This document shows, in pieces, positions 24,289 to 39,013 of a stretch of 64,000 nucleotides of DNA (its first letter is position 1; each line of letters begins with the position of its first letter). The notes beneath the pieces are model-generated. The model made no database searches. It worked only from the letters and a program-made list of their open reading frames with translations, and had not been told where the DNA came from. The translations under genes and the position numbers were made by a program. The DNA comes from Portunus trituberculatus. Its lineage: Eukaryota > Arthropoda > Malacostraca > Decapoda > Portunidae. Where the stretch lies: the NCBI RefSeq assembly GCF_017591435.1, contig NC_059297.1, positions 18,495,190 through 18,559,189 of the forward strand, read 5' to 3'.

Positions 24289-25620
24289 CAGTGAGGAAAA
24301 AAACGGCTATGAGAATCTAATTGTTAATCATATATGTTGCCCTTGAAAAGTCTTGATGAGATAATGTAGCATTTGATAACAGAGACTCAGTCTTTCATCC
24401 GAATCATGTGACGCATATATATGACGTGTCTTTTAGTCATGTGTTCGGCACAGTGCGTCTCACTTAATTAGGTCGAATCTTGGCCTGCATTGTCCAACGC
24501 CTCTGTTCTGCAACATAAATGGAGGATTTTCATGTACGTTTTTCGTGATACTTGTGATGGTTAATACGGGCTCTGCATCGTCACAAGAAAAATAAAAACA
24601 CTCATGAGAACAGAATGTCTGTGACCTCGTGAAAATAATCCTGTCGAGAGAACAAAGCGATTCTAAAAGGAAGGTCACTCTCAGCCTCCATGTGACGTTG
24701 TGTGGGGAGAGCATGTGAGTTACGTATGGTACTCTTTTCTCAAGTTGGATCATGTGTGATGTGTACATACATACCTTTTGTAATGACACTTAAACATTGT
24801 CGCCTCCACGCCTCCTTCCCTAATATATTATTTGAATTTGGAGGCAATATACGTGGCTGTCTCCTCTCTTCTAGGTAATTTATCGATAGATTCAAGTATT
24901 TCATCAGGGATTGTTATATGTGAACTTACAGCTTAAGGAGACAAGAGATAGTGACATATCCTGCTATTTTAATATGTGTGACGGATTTATTGTATTTTTT
25001 TTCTGGGATTGGAGGGTAAGCGCTACATTAAGATAATTAATTAACAACCATTGCCGTGGTTTTTCGTACCAAGTCACACCACTCCCAGCCTGAAATATGT
25101 AAATCTTGCATATGGATTTGTCATTGCTCTCCTCATTTGATCTGTCATGAGATTAGGTAACCATCCTGACTTAACTTAAACCCTGACGTCAGAAATTAGT
25201 TACTGGGTAGATGTGGCACTTGTCTCAGCTAATTCAAGAGAACATATACTTAGCGTTGCCATCTCAAGGATTTGGCTTTTTTTGCTTCCCCATCTGAAAT
25301 GTGCATCATCGGAAAGCAGTGTTGTCAGATGTTACGGTGTGTGTGTGTGTGTGTGTGTGTGTGTACCACTCCTATCATACATCCATTCTTATGAAAATGT
25401 GTATGATTTGCATTCTTTTTGTTTTCCTGGTTTGATTTAAAGTTGTCTTGAAAATGTCATCTATTTTATATCCAGGATGTGAATGAGTGTGTGAATGACC
25501 TTTGTATGTGGTACGAGAGGAGATGACAGGATTATCTGTGATTATCTGCTTGGCTTGTGGTAAGTGCCGTCCTTGTGATGACTGGATCATGTTGGGGTGC
25601 GGAGTGTTTTGATTGATTTT

Positions 25621-25667
<47 letters not shown>

Positions 25668-26155
25668 GAGGTGTTTGCTGTATGTATGAATAAAGAAATG
25701 GAACAGGAGTAAAAGTATTTAAGTGAAATTAGAATAGAGAGAAAATAAGAGGAGAAATGAAGGGACAAAATAAGAAAAACTATTGAATAAAAAAAAAGTT
25801 AAAGAAAATTATGGAAAAATATAAACGAAGTAAGAGAAAAGAAGAAAGAAGGAAGGATGACACTACATTTATAAATCACTGAATTGTCACCAATCGAGTG
25901 CAACAACCTCGCATCTATTTAGTTGCGTTATGCCTCTGTGTTTGTATGTCAGTAGGAAGGTTTACGGGAAATTCAGATAGATTTATAGATTAGAATAATA
26001 GAGGGATATAAATATGTACATGTTCTATCCAGCAACTCCCACCACGTGTTATATTTATGATCCGAGTGTTCTTTTACTTACCGTATGTGAATTTTGGCGA
26101 CATATACAACAGCAACCTGACAATAGAAAAATAAGGAATCATTCAATTACCACCC
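24285..26155. other. Intergenic with two short microsatellites
   Basis: Contains (GT)n at 25337-25364 and (GA)n at 25624-25661. The rest is AT-rich and no gene is recognised. Confidence 0.5.
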
Positions 26156-26163
26156 TCATATAA

Positions 26164-26337
26164 CAGCGTTTCCCAACCTTTTTCGACCATAGCAATCCCT
26201 GTTGTTATGTTTAAGCAGTCTAGCACCCCTAACTAATATCTTGTTATTAGAAGGAAAAAAAAAAAAAAAAAAGCGGTGTGCATCACTTCCCAGCACCCTC
26301 TACAATTGATTTCAGCACCCCATGTTGGGAAACGCTG
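26164..26337. mobile_element. hAT MITE, 174 bp, with 8-bp target duplication
   Basis: The left end CAGCGTTTCCCAAC is inverted at the right as GTTGGGAAACGCTG. Flanks are TCATATAA (26156-26163) and CCATATAA (26338-26345), matching at 7 of 8 bases. CAG-type ends and 8-bp duplications are hallmarks of hAT elements. There is no ORF, only a poly-A run inside. Confidence 0.85.
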
Positions 26338-26658
26338 CCATATAATGTAAATGTAGAGAATCTGTTCTTTTACTGTGGAATTTGTAATACTGTGCCATCC
26401 TGTTGCTCTGATGCTATGATTTGGTTCATATCTCCCAAGCGGGCGTCATCTTATCTCGACTATCTGATATTAGCTATGATGAACGCTACTGGAATTTTCT
26501 AATATGTGCTTGTAATTTTAGTCTCCATTTAACAAACATTATGCATCATCAGTAAGAAAAGAAAAACGCCTTAGACTTATTATATATGTGGCCGTGAAAA
26601 TATCACTAGTGAAAGCTCAATGCGTTTAAGAACGGGGCAGGTATTCCCAGAGACTTGC

Positions 26659-26720
26659 CTGTCGTCATTCCTCTCCATCCCGGCGGCCTTGAGCTTCAAC
26701 TGGGAGCCGCTAGTCAGGCA
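26659..26720 (-). other. Possible first coding exon with optimal start context
   Basis: On the minus strand, GCCGCCGGGATGG places an ATG at 26678 in near-ideal Kozak context. Six codons later comes CAG followed by GCAAGT, the usual form of a GC-AG donor. Read through, the ORF is only 33 codons. No downstream exon was identified, so this is weak. Confidence 0.2.
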
Positions 26721-26988
26721 GGGTGGGTACAGTAACAGTGTGTGTCAGGACGTGCTGTGGTGTGCTTCTTGCCCTTGTTTCTGGGTGGGCACAGGGCACG
26801 GTTGTAGGATACATGACTCGCTGCATGTGTCTTTGAGTCCATCGTCATCCTTATATGTCTTTAGAAGGTATTGTATTTGGTATAGATCGAGGACTGTGTG
26901 TGTTTGCTGAATGAATGGTGATCAACGCTTTGTTCTCTAATAGGACTAGTGTGAGGGACGACAGAGTATTTGTTTGGTTCTTATGGAT

Positions 26989-26991
<3 letters not shown>

Positions 26992-27048
<57 letters not shown>
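26992..27048. repeat. (CT)n microsatellite
   Basis: A 57-bp CT run. Confidence 0.95.
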
Positions 27049-27051
<3 letters not shown>

Positions 27052-27395
27052 TAATGCGCGTAATACCATGGTTAAACTGTCCCTATTACCACAAAATCAT
27101 CACCAATCATTTTCATTAGCGCCTGTTAAGAATTATCGTTCGAAAAGACGGACATGGTGTAATTCCTAAAACATTAAATAGTTTAGTTTCTTTAGTATCC
27201 AAGACTTATATGTAGTAAGTAAACAAGAAAAAATATTTGCAACAGTGAATAAATAGTATAGTAGAGTTGTTGCCTTTGAAATATCATGTGGTGGTGGCGG
27301 TGGTGGTGGTGATGAGTGTCAGTATACGTACAGTTGAGTGTGAAGTGATGAGAGGAAGTCCTAGGGAAGTTTGTAACGGAACTGTTGAGGACTAT

Positions 27396-27528
<133 letters not shown>

Positions 27529-27599
27529 TCAAGATAACGTGGGCCTATTTACATGCTACGTTCGGGAACAGGATGTATTTGAGGGGAGGGAGGAGAGAG

Positions 27600-27641
<42 letters not shown>

Positions 27642-28216
27642 TGTTCACGTTACCTGCTGGTGTTGCTGTTCTTTATTGAGGCAATATGAATAACATACTA
27701 TATGGAAACACAGCCCTTATGATACCTGACCAATATGTGAGAACCATATTCTGAAACACTTGTTCCATGCACACCTCCACTACATTTAATTAAAGGGCTC
27801 CAATTGAATGTTTTAAGGGTGCTTTTACAGTTCTAAAAAGACATTAAGAATATTATTTTTCATTATATCATATAGTATAAAGTACATGTATGAACTGTTG
27901 AATCATCTTCATACCATATGATGCGGCACTGAATATGTTACTGATTGTGACTATCGATAACGTAACCAATCCTTTCTTACACGGTCAAGTCACATTTCTG
28001 GCGTGTGTGTTGGGTCTGTGCATCATCATATCGTTAAACTGGCCCGTCGTATAGAAAGGGATGGGAAATGCACAAACACACTAACTCTGACCCCCCACGA
28101 ATGTTTATGAGTCACAGAACTACAAGTGTATTGTTCCTACTGATAATCTGGATGAGAGCGTGCATGCTGGCGTGTGTTTTGCAGTAACTGGATGTAGGTG
28201 GTTAGTTGCTTGTGAT

Positions 28217-28218
<2 letters not shown>

Positions 28219-28261
<43 letters not shown>

Positions 28262-28543
28262 TGCATATGATTGTTTGGTTGGCAAGACAAGGCTGCTCGC
28301 TAGTGGCAGAGGCATGGTTGGGTGGAGATGAGCAAGGTCACATGATGGGTGGATGGCCATGGCTGATAGCATAATAGAAGGGAAGGAAGGTTCGAAGTTA
28401 ATCATATGCCTTCCTTCCTTCTTTCTTCTATCCCTTTAGCAACATCTCTTTCTTTCCTTGCTTCTCTATCAAAGGGCCGGACCTCACTACCTAACCTAAC
28501 CACACAGACACACTTTCGCTCTTCCCATAGCCATAGCAGTCAG

Positions 28544-28594
<51 letters not shown>
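28219..28594. repeat. (GA)n and (CT)n runs
   Basis: (GA)n at 28219-28258 and (CT)n at 28544-28594, about 290 bp apart. The intervening sequence has no recognised gene. Confidence 0.9.
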
Positions 28595-28598
<4 letters not shown>

Positions 28599-28888
28599 CG
28601 GGTTAAGCGTGAGGACTGAGGATGAGTCGGTTCGGTGTCGAGTGTCGTGTCAGTGCGAGCGGGACTAGTGAAGAGAGAGGTTGGTACTCGTGCTGCTCCC
28701 TTATCTACCAAGAGTAGGTCCATAGAATACTACCCGTGAAGAAAAGAGAAGTAAGGGTGGTGTTTGTTGTGGTTTGTGGAAGTGTCTGGGATTTGTTGTT
28801 CAATTTCATCACCTTTGGGCCATCTTCACCTACTGGTACTGTACTGTGTGTGTGTGTGTGTAAATTCACCACGGTCGTTTGCTGTGTG

Positions 28889-29168
28889 TATAATTCACCA
28901 CGGTGCCTGCTGGTCACCCAGCCAGTCATCCCCATTACGGAGCGAGCTAAGAGCTCATAGACCGATCTTCGGGTAGGACTGAGACCACATCACACACAAC
29001 ACACACAGGAAAGCGAGGCCACAACCCCTCGAGTTACATCCCGTACCTATTTACTGCTAGGTGAACATGGGCTACACATTAAGAGGCTTGCCCATTTGCC
29101 TCGCCGCGCCGGGACTCAAACCCGGCCCTCTCGATTGTGAGTCGAGCGTGCTAACCATTACACTACGC

Positions 29169-29172
<4 letters not shown>
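28889..29172 (-). mobile_element. tRNA-Val-headed SINE (SINE-A), copy 1
   Basis: On the minus strand a tRNA-like head (29172-29102) has stem CTCGA/TCGAG, loop CTCACAA (anticodon CAC, Val), T-arm CCGGG-TTTGAGT-CCCGG, and one mismatch in the acceptor stem. The body contains TGTTCACCTAGCAGTAAA-type and GGTCTATGAGCTC-type blocks shared with the copies at 37.2-37.9 kb. The 3' end is CGTGGTGAATTACACAC, an (AC)n tail. Extra partial tails with AATTCACCACGG lie at 28862 and 29210. Confidence 0.8.
29102..29172 (-). ncRNA. tRNA-Val(CAC)-like head of SINE-A copy 1
   Basis: A 71-nt cloverleaf-like segment. The D-arm reads TAGTGTAATGGTTAGCA and the B box is degenerate (GGTTTGAGTCC). Because it is fused to a repeated body, I regard it as the SINE promoter rather than a working tRNA gene. 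Confidence 0.65.
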
Positions 29173-29212
<40 letters not shown>

Positions 29213-29310
29213 TCACCACGGTCGCCTACTGTGTGTGTGTGTGTGTGTGTGTGTGAAAAGCACGCAATGTGATGTGTGTCATGTATTGTGTTCTGTGTGT
29301 TTCACGTGAA

Positions 29311-29349
<39 letters not shown>

Positions 29350-29962
29350 TTCCCTTCAATAGGAGTATGAAGACAGTCTCTCCGTCTCTGCGTCACGCTC
29401 ACCTCTGGGCTCTTATCTTACGCCAGTGGGATATCACCTAAGTGCCCGCGTCATCTTCCTAAAGTAGCAATCTCTTCATACTTATCTCATACACAAAAGG
29501 AAAAGTGTTGAATTCAGTCATACATCTACTTATCAGGGTAATCTTTTATTTACTTCCTTGCGATGAGAATGAACCATTTTTTTTTTTTCATTTTGTTTTT
29601 CGATTTCGTTATGTGGTGTGCATGTAGTGCATTACTCATTTCAAGTGACGCGTATCTTAACTTTACTTGTTGAATGTGTAACGTAAGGGGAACATTTCTA
29701 TATTTTTTGTCGCTGGTTAAGGCCTAGATGTTAGTCGCTTTGTTTCCTGATTGGCACTGTTTTCAAAGGTAACACAAATTATTATTGTAATTAGTTGAGT
29801 TCTGCTGATTTCTTTTCTACAGATGCAAATTAAAGACGTCACTGGATAATGATTTTCACTACGGTTTGTTAGCTTCAATAGATAAGATGAAAATGAAATG
29901 TTTAGGAATATGATTTTGATAATGTTGCGTTTTCCGTTTTCTATCGGAAAGTTCGACAGGAG

Positions 29963-29963
<1 letters not shown>

Positions 29964-30026
<63 letters not shown>
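29964..30026. repeat. (CT)n microsatellite
   Basis: A 63-bp CT run. Confidence 0.95.
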
Positions 30027-30030
<4 letters not shown>

Positions 30031-30182
30031 GGGTTACGGGGATGTGTGTGTGTGAGGCAGGGATGAGGAAATTTAACGCATGCTTTTTTCTTAATGCAAT
30101 AGGGAGAGCTGTCAAGGGCAACAAAATATGAGAAAATAAAAGGCCCACTGGAACTGCAGTCTCCCTAAAAGATTACAAAGAA

Positions 30183-30560
30183 TTAGCCCAAAGCCTGGGA
30201 CAAGTGTCTTGACACCTCTCTCTTAAAAGAAGTCAAGTCGTAGGAAGATGAAAATACAGAAGCAGGTTGGGAGATCCAGAGTTTACCAGTGAAAGGTGTG
30301 AATGATTTAGAATATTGGTTAACTCTTGTATTAGAGTTTTGGACAGAATAGGGATGCGAGGAAGAAGAAAGCCTTGTGTAGCGATGCCGCAGGAGGAGGG
30401 AAGGCATGCAATTATCAAGATCAGTAGAGCAGTTAGCATGAAAATAGCAATAAAAGATAGAAAGGAATGCAACATTTCGGCGGTGTGAAAGAGGCCGAAG
30501 ACAATGAGTCAGAGGAGGGGAGTTGATGAGACGAAAAACTATCGTGATAGTATGTCGGAG
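30183..30560 (-). mobile_element. LINE ORF2 C-terminal fragment
   Basis: One open minus-strand frame ends at a TAA at 30185-30183. It encodes LRPLSHRRNVAFLSIFYCYF, RYTRLSSSSHPYSVQ, YSKSFTPFTGKLW and DLTSFKREVSRHL. This is the typical C-terminal tail after RT in jockey/RTE-like LINE polyproteins (sorting of exported 'RR..VA.L..FY' and 'W..LP..VF' blocks). Only the last 110-120 residues remain; RT is absent. The clade is uncertain. Confidence 0.7.
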
Positions 30561-31180
30561 GCCGGCTATTCAAGCCTCCGATAAACCTATGTCCCGCCAG
30601 TCTGGATCTTTTAAGGCAAGTTTTCAGGCATTATATCATGTAGATTCCGGACGATTATTGATATTACTGATGATGAGGACGATGAAAATAATAATTTGCG
30701 ATAACAATCGTCTTTGGTCTACTAAAACTGCGGTGAATTAGTTGGTGTATACCGCATATTGACATCAACAATGAGGAGCTGCTCTTGTATGATGAAAATA
30801 ATTTAAGCTTACTACATAGTGCTTGTTCAGTTCATTGCATTGTAATTTGAGTCGTTTTCACTCGTGACTGGATATTCAGGTAAAAACATTACAATTGAAC
30901 TCAGTGAAAAGCTGAAACATTCGTCTAATGAATGATGTATTGATTTCACCAAAAAGCATTGTACAAAATGTTCACAGGCACCTACAAGAAAGAAAATGTA
31001 ATGGGACCGATCGCGATCTGCTATGTAGGTGCCTTCAACCGTCAGATGGGTTAATTACTTCACAGCAAGTTGGTCAACTGGAACGTACTTTTCTGCTCGT
31101 TTTGTAAATATTAAATGGTTTAATAAAATTGTTATAATCTTTCTAAGAATGTACTTGTGGCATATAAGCTAAAAAAGTGG

Positions 31181-31394
<214 letters not shown>

Positions 31395-31883
31395 CTGCTG
31401 ATATCAATGATTAAGTATGGCTCTTTGGGAATTGATGTGGGTCACATGCACTCGTGCTCATTATCAATTCACCAGTGTTGAAATATAACATTATCTCTCC
31501 ACACAATAGTCATAATATCATTCATTGTATGGGTCAGTTATCATGTTTTGGTTTGTATTAAGGTCATATGCTGACGTACCATCAGCGCGGTGCCCACTAT
31601 TGTGCGAGCTTTAAATAAATAAGTGAATTTCTAGGTTAAGTTTATCCATAGTTAGGTTAAGCATTTTTAGTTCATTGTGGTAATGTCCCCCCCCTGTACA
31701 TTTTCAGTGTATTTTTTTTACATTGCCTAATTAATAAACCGTTTATTATTATTATTATTACGTATGAATAATAGTTTAGGACCGACTGTGGTAGAGAAAT
31801 GGGAATATTCTCAAATTACGACTACATTAAAGTGAATAGTAGACAGTGTTGTGGTTTCCAATGGTGTTTTCATCATTGTATTG

Positions 31884-32162
31884 CTGGGTCTTCAACTCGC
31901 GGCCCACCAAGCGATTTTCTGCGGTCCGCTATATCCAAGAGGAGAGAGAGAAAAAAAAATTATAATCTCCATATCTTAAAAACCCAGCTTTAATTAAGGA
32001 CTACCGTAGTCTTCAAAACAACCTCGCATGAGGATTGCCCCAGTTTACGGGATATCACGTTGCCTTCCAAGCACACGTAGAAAAAAAAAAAAAAATGTGG
32101 CCCTTTAAGATTCCCACCAGCATGATGTGTGGCCTTCGAATCATATGAGCTGGAGACCCTTG
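31884..32162. mobile_element. hAT MITE, 279 bp, with 8-bp target duplication
   Basis: The left end CTGGGTCTTCAACTCGCGGCC and the right end (inverse CAAGGGTCTCCAGCTC..GGCC) are imperfect inverted repeats of the Charlie-like hAT form. Flanks are TTGTATTG (31876-31883) and TTGTAGTG (32163-32170), matching at 7 of 8 bases. It contains CGGCCC/GGCCCT blocks and a poly-A run, with no ORF. Confidence 0.8.
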
Positions 32163-32644
32163 TTGTAGTGAAAGTTTATAGGATTGGAATTGGGGTTATT
32201 TAGTTTTTGAGAGTGCATTTTCACGATTCGAATGATGATTAAACAGGCTTTAGTATAAGTTGAGAATTTCGATAGTGTTTTCATGAGTCTAGTAATATTT
32301 TTTACAAAAGTTCTTCATCATCACTAGGTAAATATCCATGAAAACTTAACTAATCATAGCAGCAGCCTTTGGAAATATTTTTTAATTGGAGTTCAACTTG
32401 TTCTAAATTATACGGGTGTGGATTTGTTTTGATGTCCCTGAAGAAGAATGTTGCCTTTTTATACGCCGCTCGCTGACAGGTACGTATTTATACAGACAAG
32501 GATTGACCCCCTCGAAAACAGATGAATAAATAATGAAAATCAATAGAAAATAAACAGCAATAATAATGATAAATAAATAAATATATAAAATAATGAAAAT
32601 AATGCAATAGTATGTATTGGATTGGCTGTATGATCATGATTTTA

Positions 32645-35132
<2,488 letters not shown>

Positions 35133-35212
<80 letters not shown>
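35133..35212. repeat. (GT)n microsatellite
   Basis: An 80-bp GT run. Confidence 0.97.
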
Positions 35213-35213
<1 letters not shown>

Positions 35214-35323
35214 CCCAGTGAAAGAGATTTATGAACTGTATGTTAAAGTTATCTTACCTATTCATGTGTTGTGTTGTTAATATTACTGTTACTTGTGAAA
35301 TCATTTAGAGGGGCTACGTTTGG

Positions 35324-35621
<298 letters not shown>

Positions 35622-35730
35622 GTGTGGTCGTTACAATAAACAATGTAACGAACACTGATAGCGAATTCAAGTTAGGTCCACGTAGATACTGACACGCCCA
35701 TAGCTCCACCAACCACACACAGGAACGAAT

Positions 35731-35731
<1 letters not shown>

Positions 35732-35811
<80 letters not shown>
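35732..35811. repeat. (CA)n microsatellite
   Basis: An 80-bp CA run. Confidence 0.97.
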
Positions 35812-35813
<2 letters not shown>

Positions 35814-36161
35814 TAACGTTGTTTTGTATCATCAAGCAAGATAAGATTCGCGCCTCACTCAGGTTCCAAAATATTTATAGAGGGGAGCTGTTACTGTCTT
35901 CCGTAAGTTAAATCGGGCGTGTTGTGGAAAAATTTCAACCTTGCCTATTATAGTATGGACTGCAGGAACTCTTAAGCTGTTATCGGAGGGACGCACATGG
36001 TTTTGTTCAGTGTGATTATAGAAACTTAGATATCCTTTGTATATTTAGGGGGAGAGGGAGTGATTGGAGGTTTATGTAAATAATTTAAGTGTCCAATGTT
36101 GTTACTAGGTAGGTTTGTACTGTAACATTAGTCATGAAGCTAATTCGTGCTAAAAGTTTGT

Positions 36162-36163
<2 letters not shown>

Positions 36164-36257
<94 letters not shown>
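36164..36257. repeat. (CT)n microsatellite
   Basis: A 94-bp CT run. Confidence 0.97.
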
Positions 36258-36259
<2 letters not shown>

Positions 36260-36611
36260 GCTCATTTATTATTTTTTACGGGTCCCCATCATGACCGATA
36301 CTGACTTACTAGTGATTTCCACGCGAATGATGTTAGGTCGATTAGAGGTCAAGTTTGAATCACTTCACGTGTTCGTATCCTTGAGGAGTCTCTGTAAAAT
36401 TTTCCTGAAGTTGAAATAACTGTTAGCGAGGAACCGTTACCTGCATCGTGTTCTTAACTGCCTCGTGTGTGAATAGTATATAACTGTCCGTTCTTTATTT
36501 ACAAACTGCTATTAATATTTTGTATGGTCAAATATAGTAATGAAATAGACCCTATAAGATGTTCACGGTAGTCAAGCCTGCATTTGTAAACAAAGAGACA
36601 GTTGCAATATA

Positions 36612-36660
36612 AAGGGTTGGAAGGGATCCCGAGTCACCTGTAGCATACGAACACAACACC
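36612..36660 (+). repeat. Dispersed GATCCCGAG..TGTAGCAT repeat, third copy
   Basis: GGATCCCGAGTCACCTGTAGCAT matches 15591 (GCGATCCCGAGCCACCTGTAGCAT) over the core. It is too short to classify. Confidence 0.4.
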
Positions 36661-36799
36661 ATCCCGGGTATGAGAGGAGCTGCTGGCAGCGAGTGCAGCA
36701 TGAGATGGTTTCCACCACCAGTAGTGTTATTAAAGTGTTATTTCAGTACCGTTTGTTAATGTTTGCTAAGGGATCAATTATTCGAAACCATGACAGTCA

Positions 36800-36883
<84 letters not shown>
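36800..36883. repeat. (CT)n microsatellite
   Basis: An 84-bp CT run. Confidence 0.97.
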
Positions 36884-36887
<4 letters not shown>

Positions 36888-37114
36888 GGGACTTGCCCCT
36901 GATGACTCCCTCACAAATCATGCGTCTCTACATGGCGTGAACACAACATCCGCTGTGTGACACACCTGCCTGGCTTAGTACAGTACATACTTTATAGCCA
37001 CCAGGGCATCATTGCATCACTCAAGGCTCTTTCGATCAAAACTGGTGTGTGAAGGAGGAAAGTGTGGCTTGGTGGTGGTGAGTCACCTGGATGAGTGTAT
37101 CGTTTTTTTTCCTC

Positions 37115-37118
<4 letters not shown>

Positions 37119-37198
<80 letters not shown>

Positions 37199-37480
37199 TT
37201 ACCACGGTCGTCTGCTGGTCACTCAGCCAGCCTTTTCCACTACGGAGCGAGGTCAGAGCTCATAGACCGATTTTCGGGTAGGACTGAGACCACAACACAC
37301 TCCACACACCGGGAGAGCGAGGCCACAACCCCTCGAGTTCCATCCCGTACTTTTTTACTGCTAAGTGAACAGGGGGTACACATTAAGAGGCTTGCCCATT
37401 TGCCTCGCCGCTTTCCGGCACTGGAACCCGGATCCTCTCGGTTGTGAGCCGAGCATGCTAACCACTACACTACGCGGTGT
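37119..37480 (-). mobile_element. SINE-A copy 2 with (AC)n tail
   Basis: The tRNA-Val-like head at about 37480-37408 (loop CTCACAA) precedes a body nearly identical to copy 1. The minus-strand end GGTAAATTACACACAC merges into the 77-bp array at 37119-37195. Plus-strand landmarks are TTACTGCTAAGTGAACA, CGGAGCGAGGTCAGAGCTC and ACCGATTTTCGGGTAGG. Confidence 0.8.
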
Positions 37481-37483
37481 GTG

Positions 37484-37592
37484 ATTCACATCGGTCGTAT
37501 GCTGGTCACCCAGCCAGTCTTCCCCATTACGGAGCGAGCTCAGAGCTCATAGACCGATCTTCGGATAGGACTGAGACCACATCACACACGAC
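37484..37592 (-). mobile_element. SINE-A, 3'-end fragment
   Basis: Repeats the tail-proximal body (GCTGGTCACCCAGCCAGTC, GGAGCGAGCTCAGAGCTC, ACCGATCTTCGGATAGG) directly after copy 2's head. It lacks a tRNA head of its own. Confidence 0.7.
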
Positions 37593-37610
37593 ACACATAC
37601 ACACTCCGTG

Positions 37611-37912
37611 TGTAATTCACTGTTTGATCTGCTGCAGTCTCTGACGAGACAGCCAGACGTTACCCTACGGAACGAGCTCAGCAGAGTTCATTGTTTCCGA
37701 TCTACGGATAGGCCTGAGACCAGGCACACACCACACATCGGGACAACAAGGTCACAACTCCTCGATTTACATCCCGTTCCTACACACTGCTAGGTGAACA
37801 GGGGCTACACGTGAAAGGAGACACACCCAAATATCTCCACCCGGCCGGGGAATCGAACCCCGGTCATCTGGCTTGTGAAGCCAGCGCTCTAACCACTGAA
37901 CTACCGGGCCAC
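37611..37912 (-). mobile_element. SINE-A variant, copy 3
   Basis: The head at 37912-37841 is a better tRNA-like sequence: A-box region TAGTTCAGTGG, perfect B box GGTTCGATTCC, anticodon stem CTGGC/GCCAG with loop TTCACAA (CAC). The body has the CTGCTAGGTGAACAGGGGC block but is diverged elsewhere, so it looks like a separate subfamily. Confidence 0.75.
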
Positions 37913-37948
37913 ACACACACACTCCGTGTGTGTGTGTGTGTGTGTATG

Positions 37949-37999
37949 TGTCCTGAGGATGGTGAATCACGTGGATGAGTATTTCGTGAGTAATTCATT

Positions 38000-38030
<31 letters not shown>

Positions 38031-38083
38031 CCTGGGGATGGTGAATCACGTGGATGAGTATTTCGTGAGTAATTATTATTTTT

Positions 38084-38131
<48 letters not shown>
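37949..38131. repeat. Tandem duplication of a GGTGAATCACGTGG unit with GT runs
   Basis: CCTG(A/G)GGATGGTGAATCACG..GTATTTCGTGAGTAATT occurs at about 37951 and 38030 (period about 80 bp), each followed by T-rich sequence and a GT run. A third diverged copy lies at 37075-37118 before the GT array of SINE copy 2. Confidence 0.75.
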
Positions 38132-38133
<2 letters not shown>

Positions 38134-38961
38134 TGTCTGTCTGTTATTCATCATTACAGTGAATAAAGTATTGTTGAAATTAAAATATTTTTTTATTAAC
38201 TTTAATTAGTACGTGACATTAATGATGGCGAAACTTCTATGGAATTGTTGTTAGTGAAGCGAAGAACAATAGTAACAAGCAACAATTGTTTGTTTATGTA
38301 ACAGAATAATGAGAGAGAGAGAGAGGGAGAGAGCGCTCATGAACTGACTTATCTCCCTCCCCTCTCTCTCGTCTTCCTCTCCCTCACACTGTATTCTATT
38401 CATTCGATATTTATTAGGTCATGTTGTAGTTACTTTGTACCCTGCGCTATGTTGTTGTTCTTGTAGCTCCTGCTGCCGCCGCTGTTATAATACTGAATGG
38501 CAGAGATGGGACTCTTGGTTGGCTGGTTGAAGCAGGGAGCCTGGTGTAGCCTGATAGCAGTGGTGGGAAGGTTGTTATAACAGACGTCTGGCATGGTGGA
38601 ATTGTGATGATGCTGACTGAAAAGTGATACCCTTTGGTAGTGATGCAGTAGATGATGGAACTTGTAGAAAATAAGTGATTTGAAGTAGTGGTGGTTGTGA
38701 TGGTATGGTTTGGTATGAGGGAGTGTACTGCAGTTAATGGTTTGACTTGACTCCGTGTGTGTGTGTGTGTGTGTTTCCGCGGAGGTGGCTTTAGCTTTAT
38801 TGGTAGTGTCTTGTGTGAGAGCCAGTGGTAGTCACTTGTAGATGTATGTAAATACGAAGTATCAATGCTATGTCTGAGCTACACTCCATTGGCTCTTGCT
38901 TCTACTTATTCCAGATAACTGTTTTTAATGAGGGAAAGGTGTACTTTTAATCGTTCAGGTA

Positions 38962-39013
<52 letters not shown>

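Noticed and set aside
29102..29172. A functional tRNA-Val gene
   Set aside because: It has an acceptor mismatch and degenerate B box, and is fused to a body repeated at 37.2-37.9 kb, so it is the head of a SINE.
37841..37912. A functional tRNA-Val gene with perfect B box
   Set aside because: The acceptor stem pairs poorly and the sequence continues into a SINE body; no standalone gene is supported.
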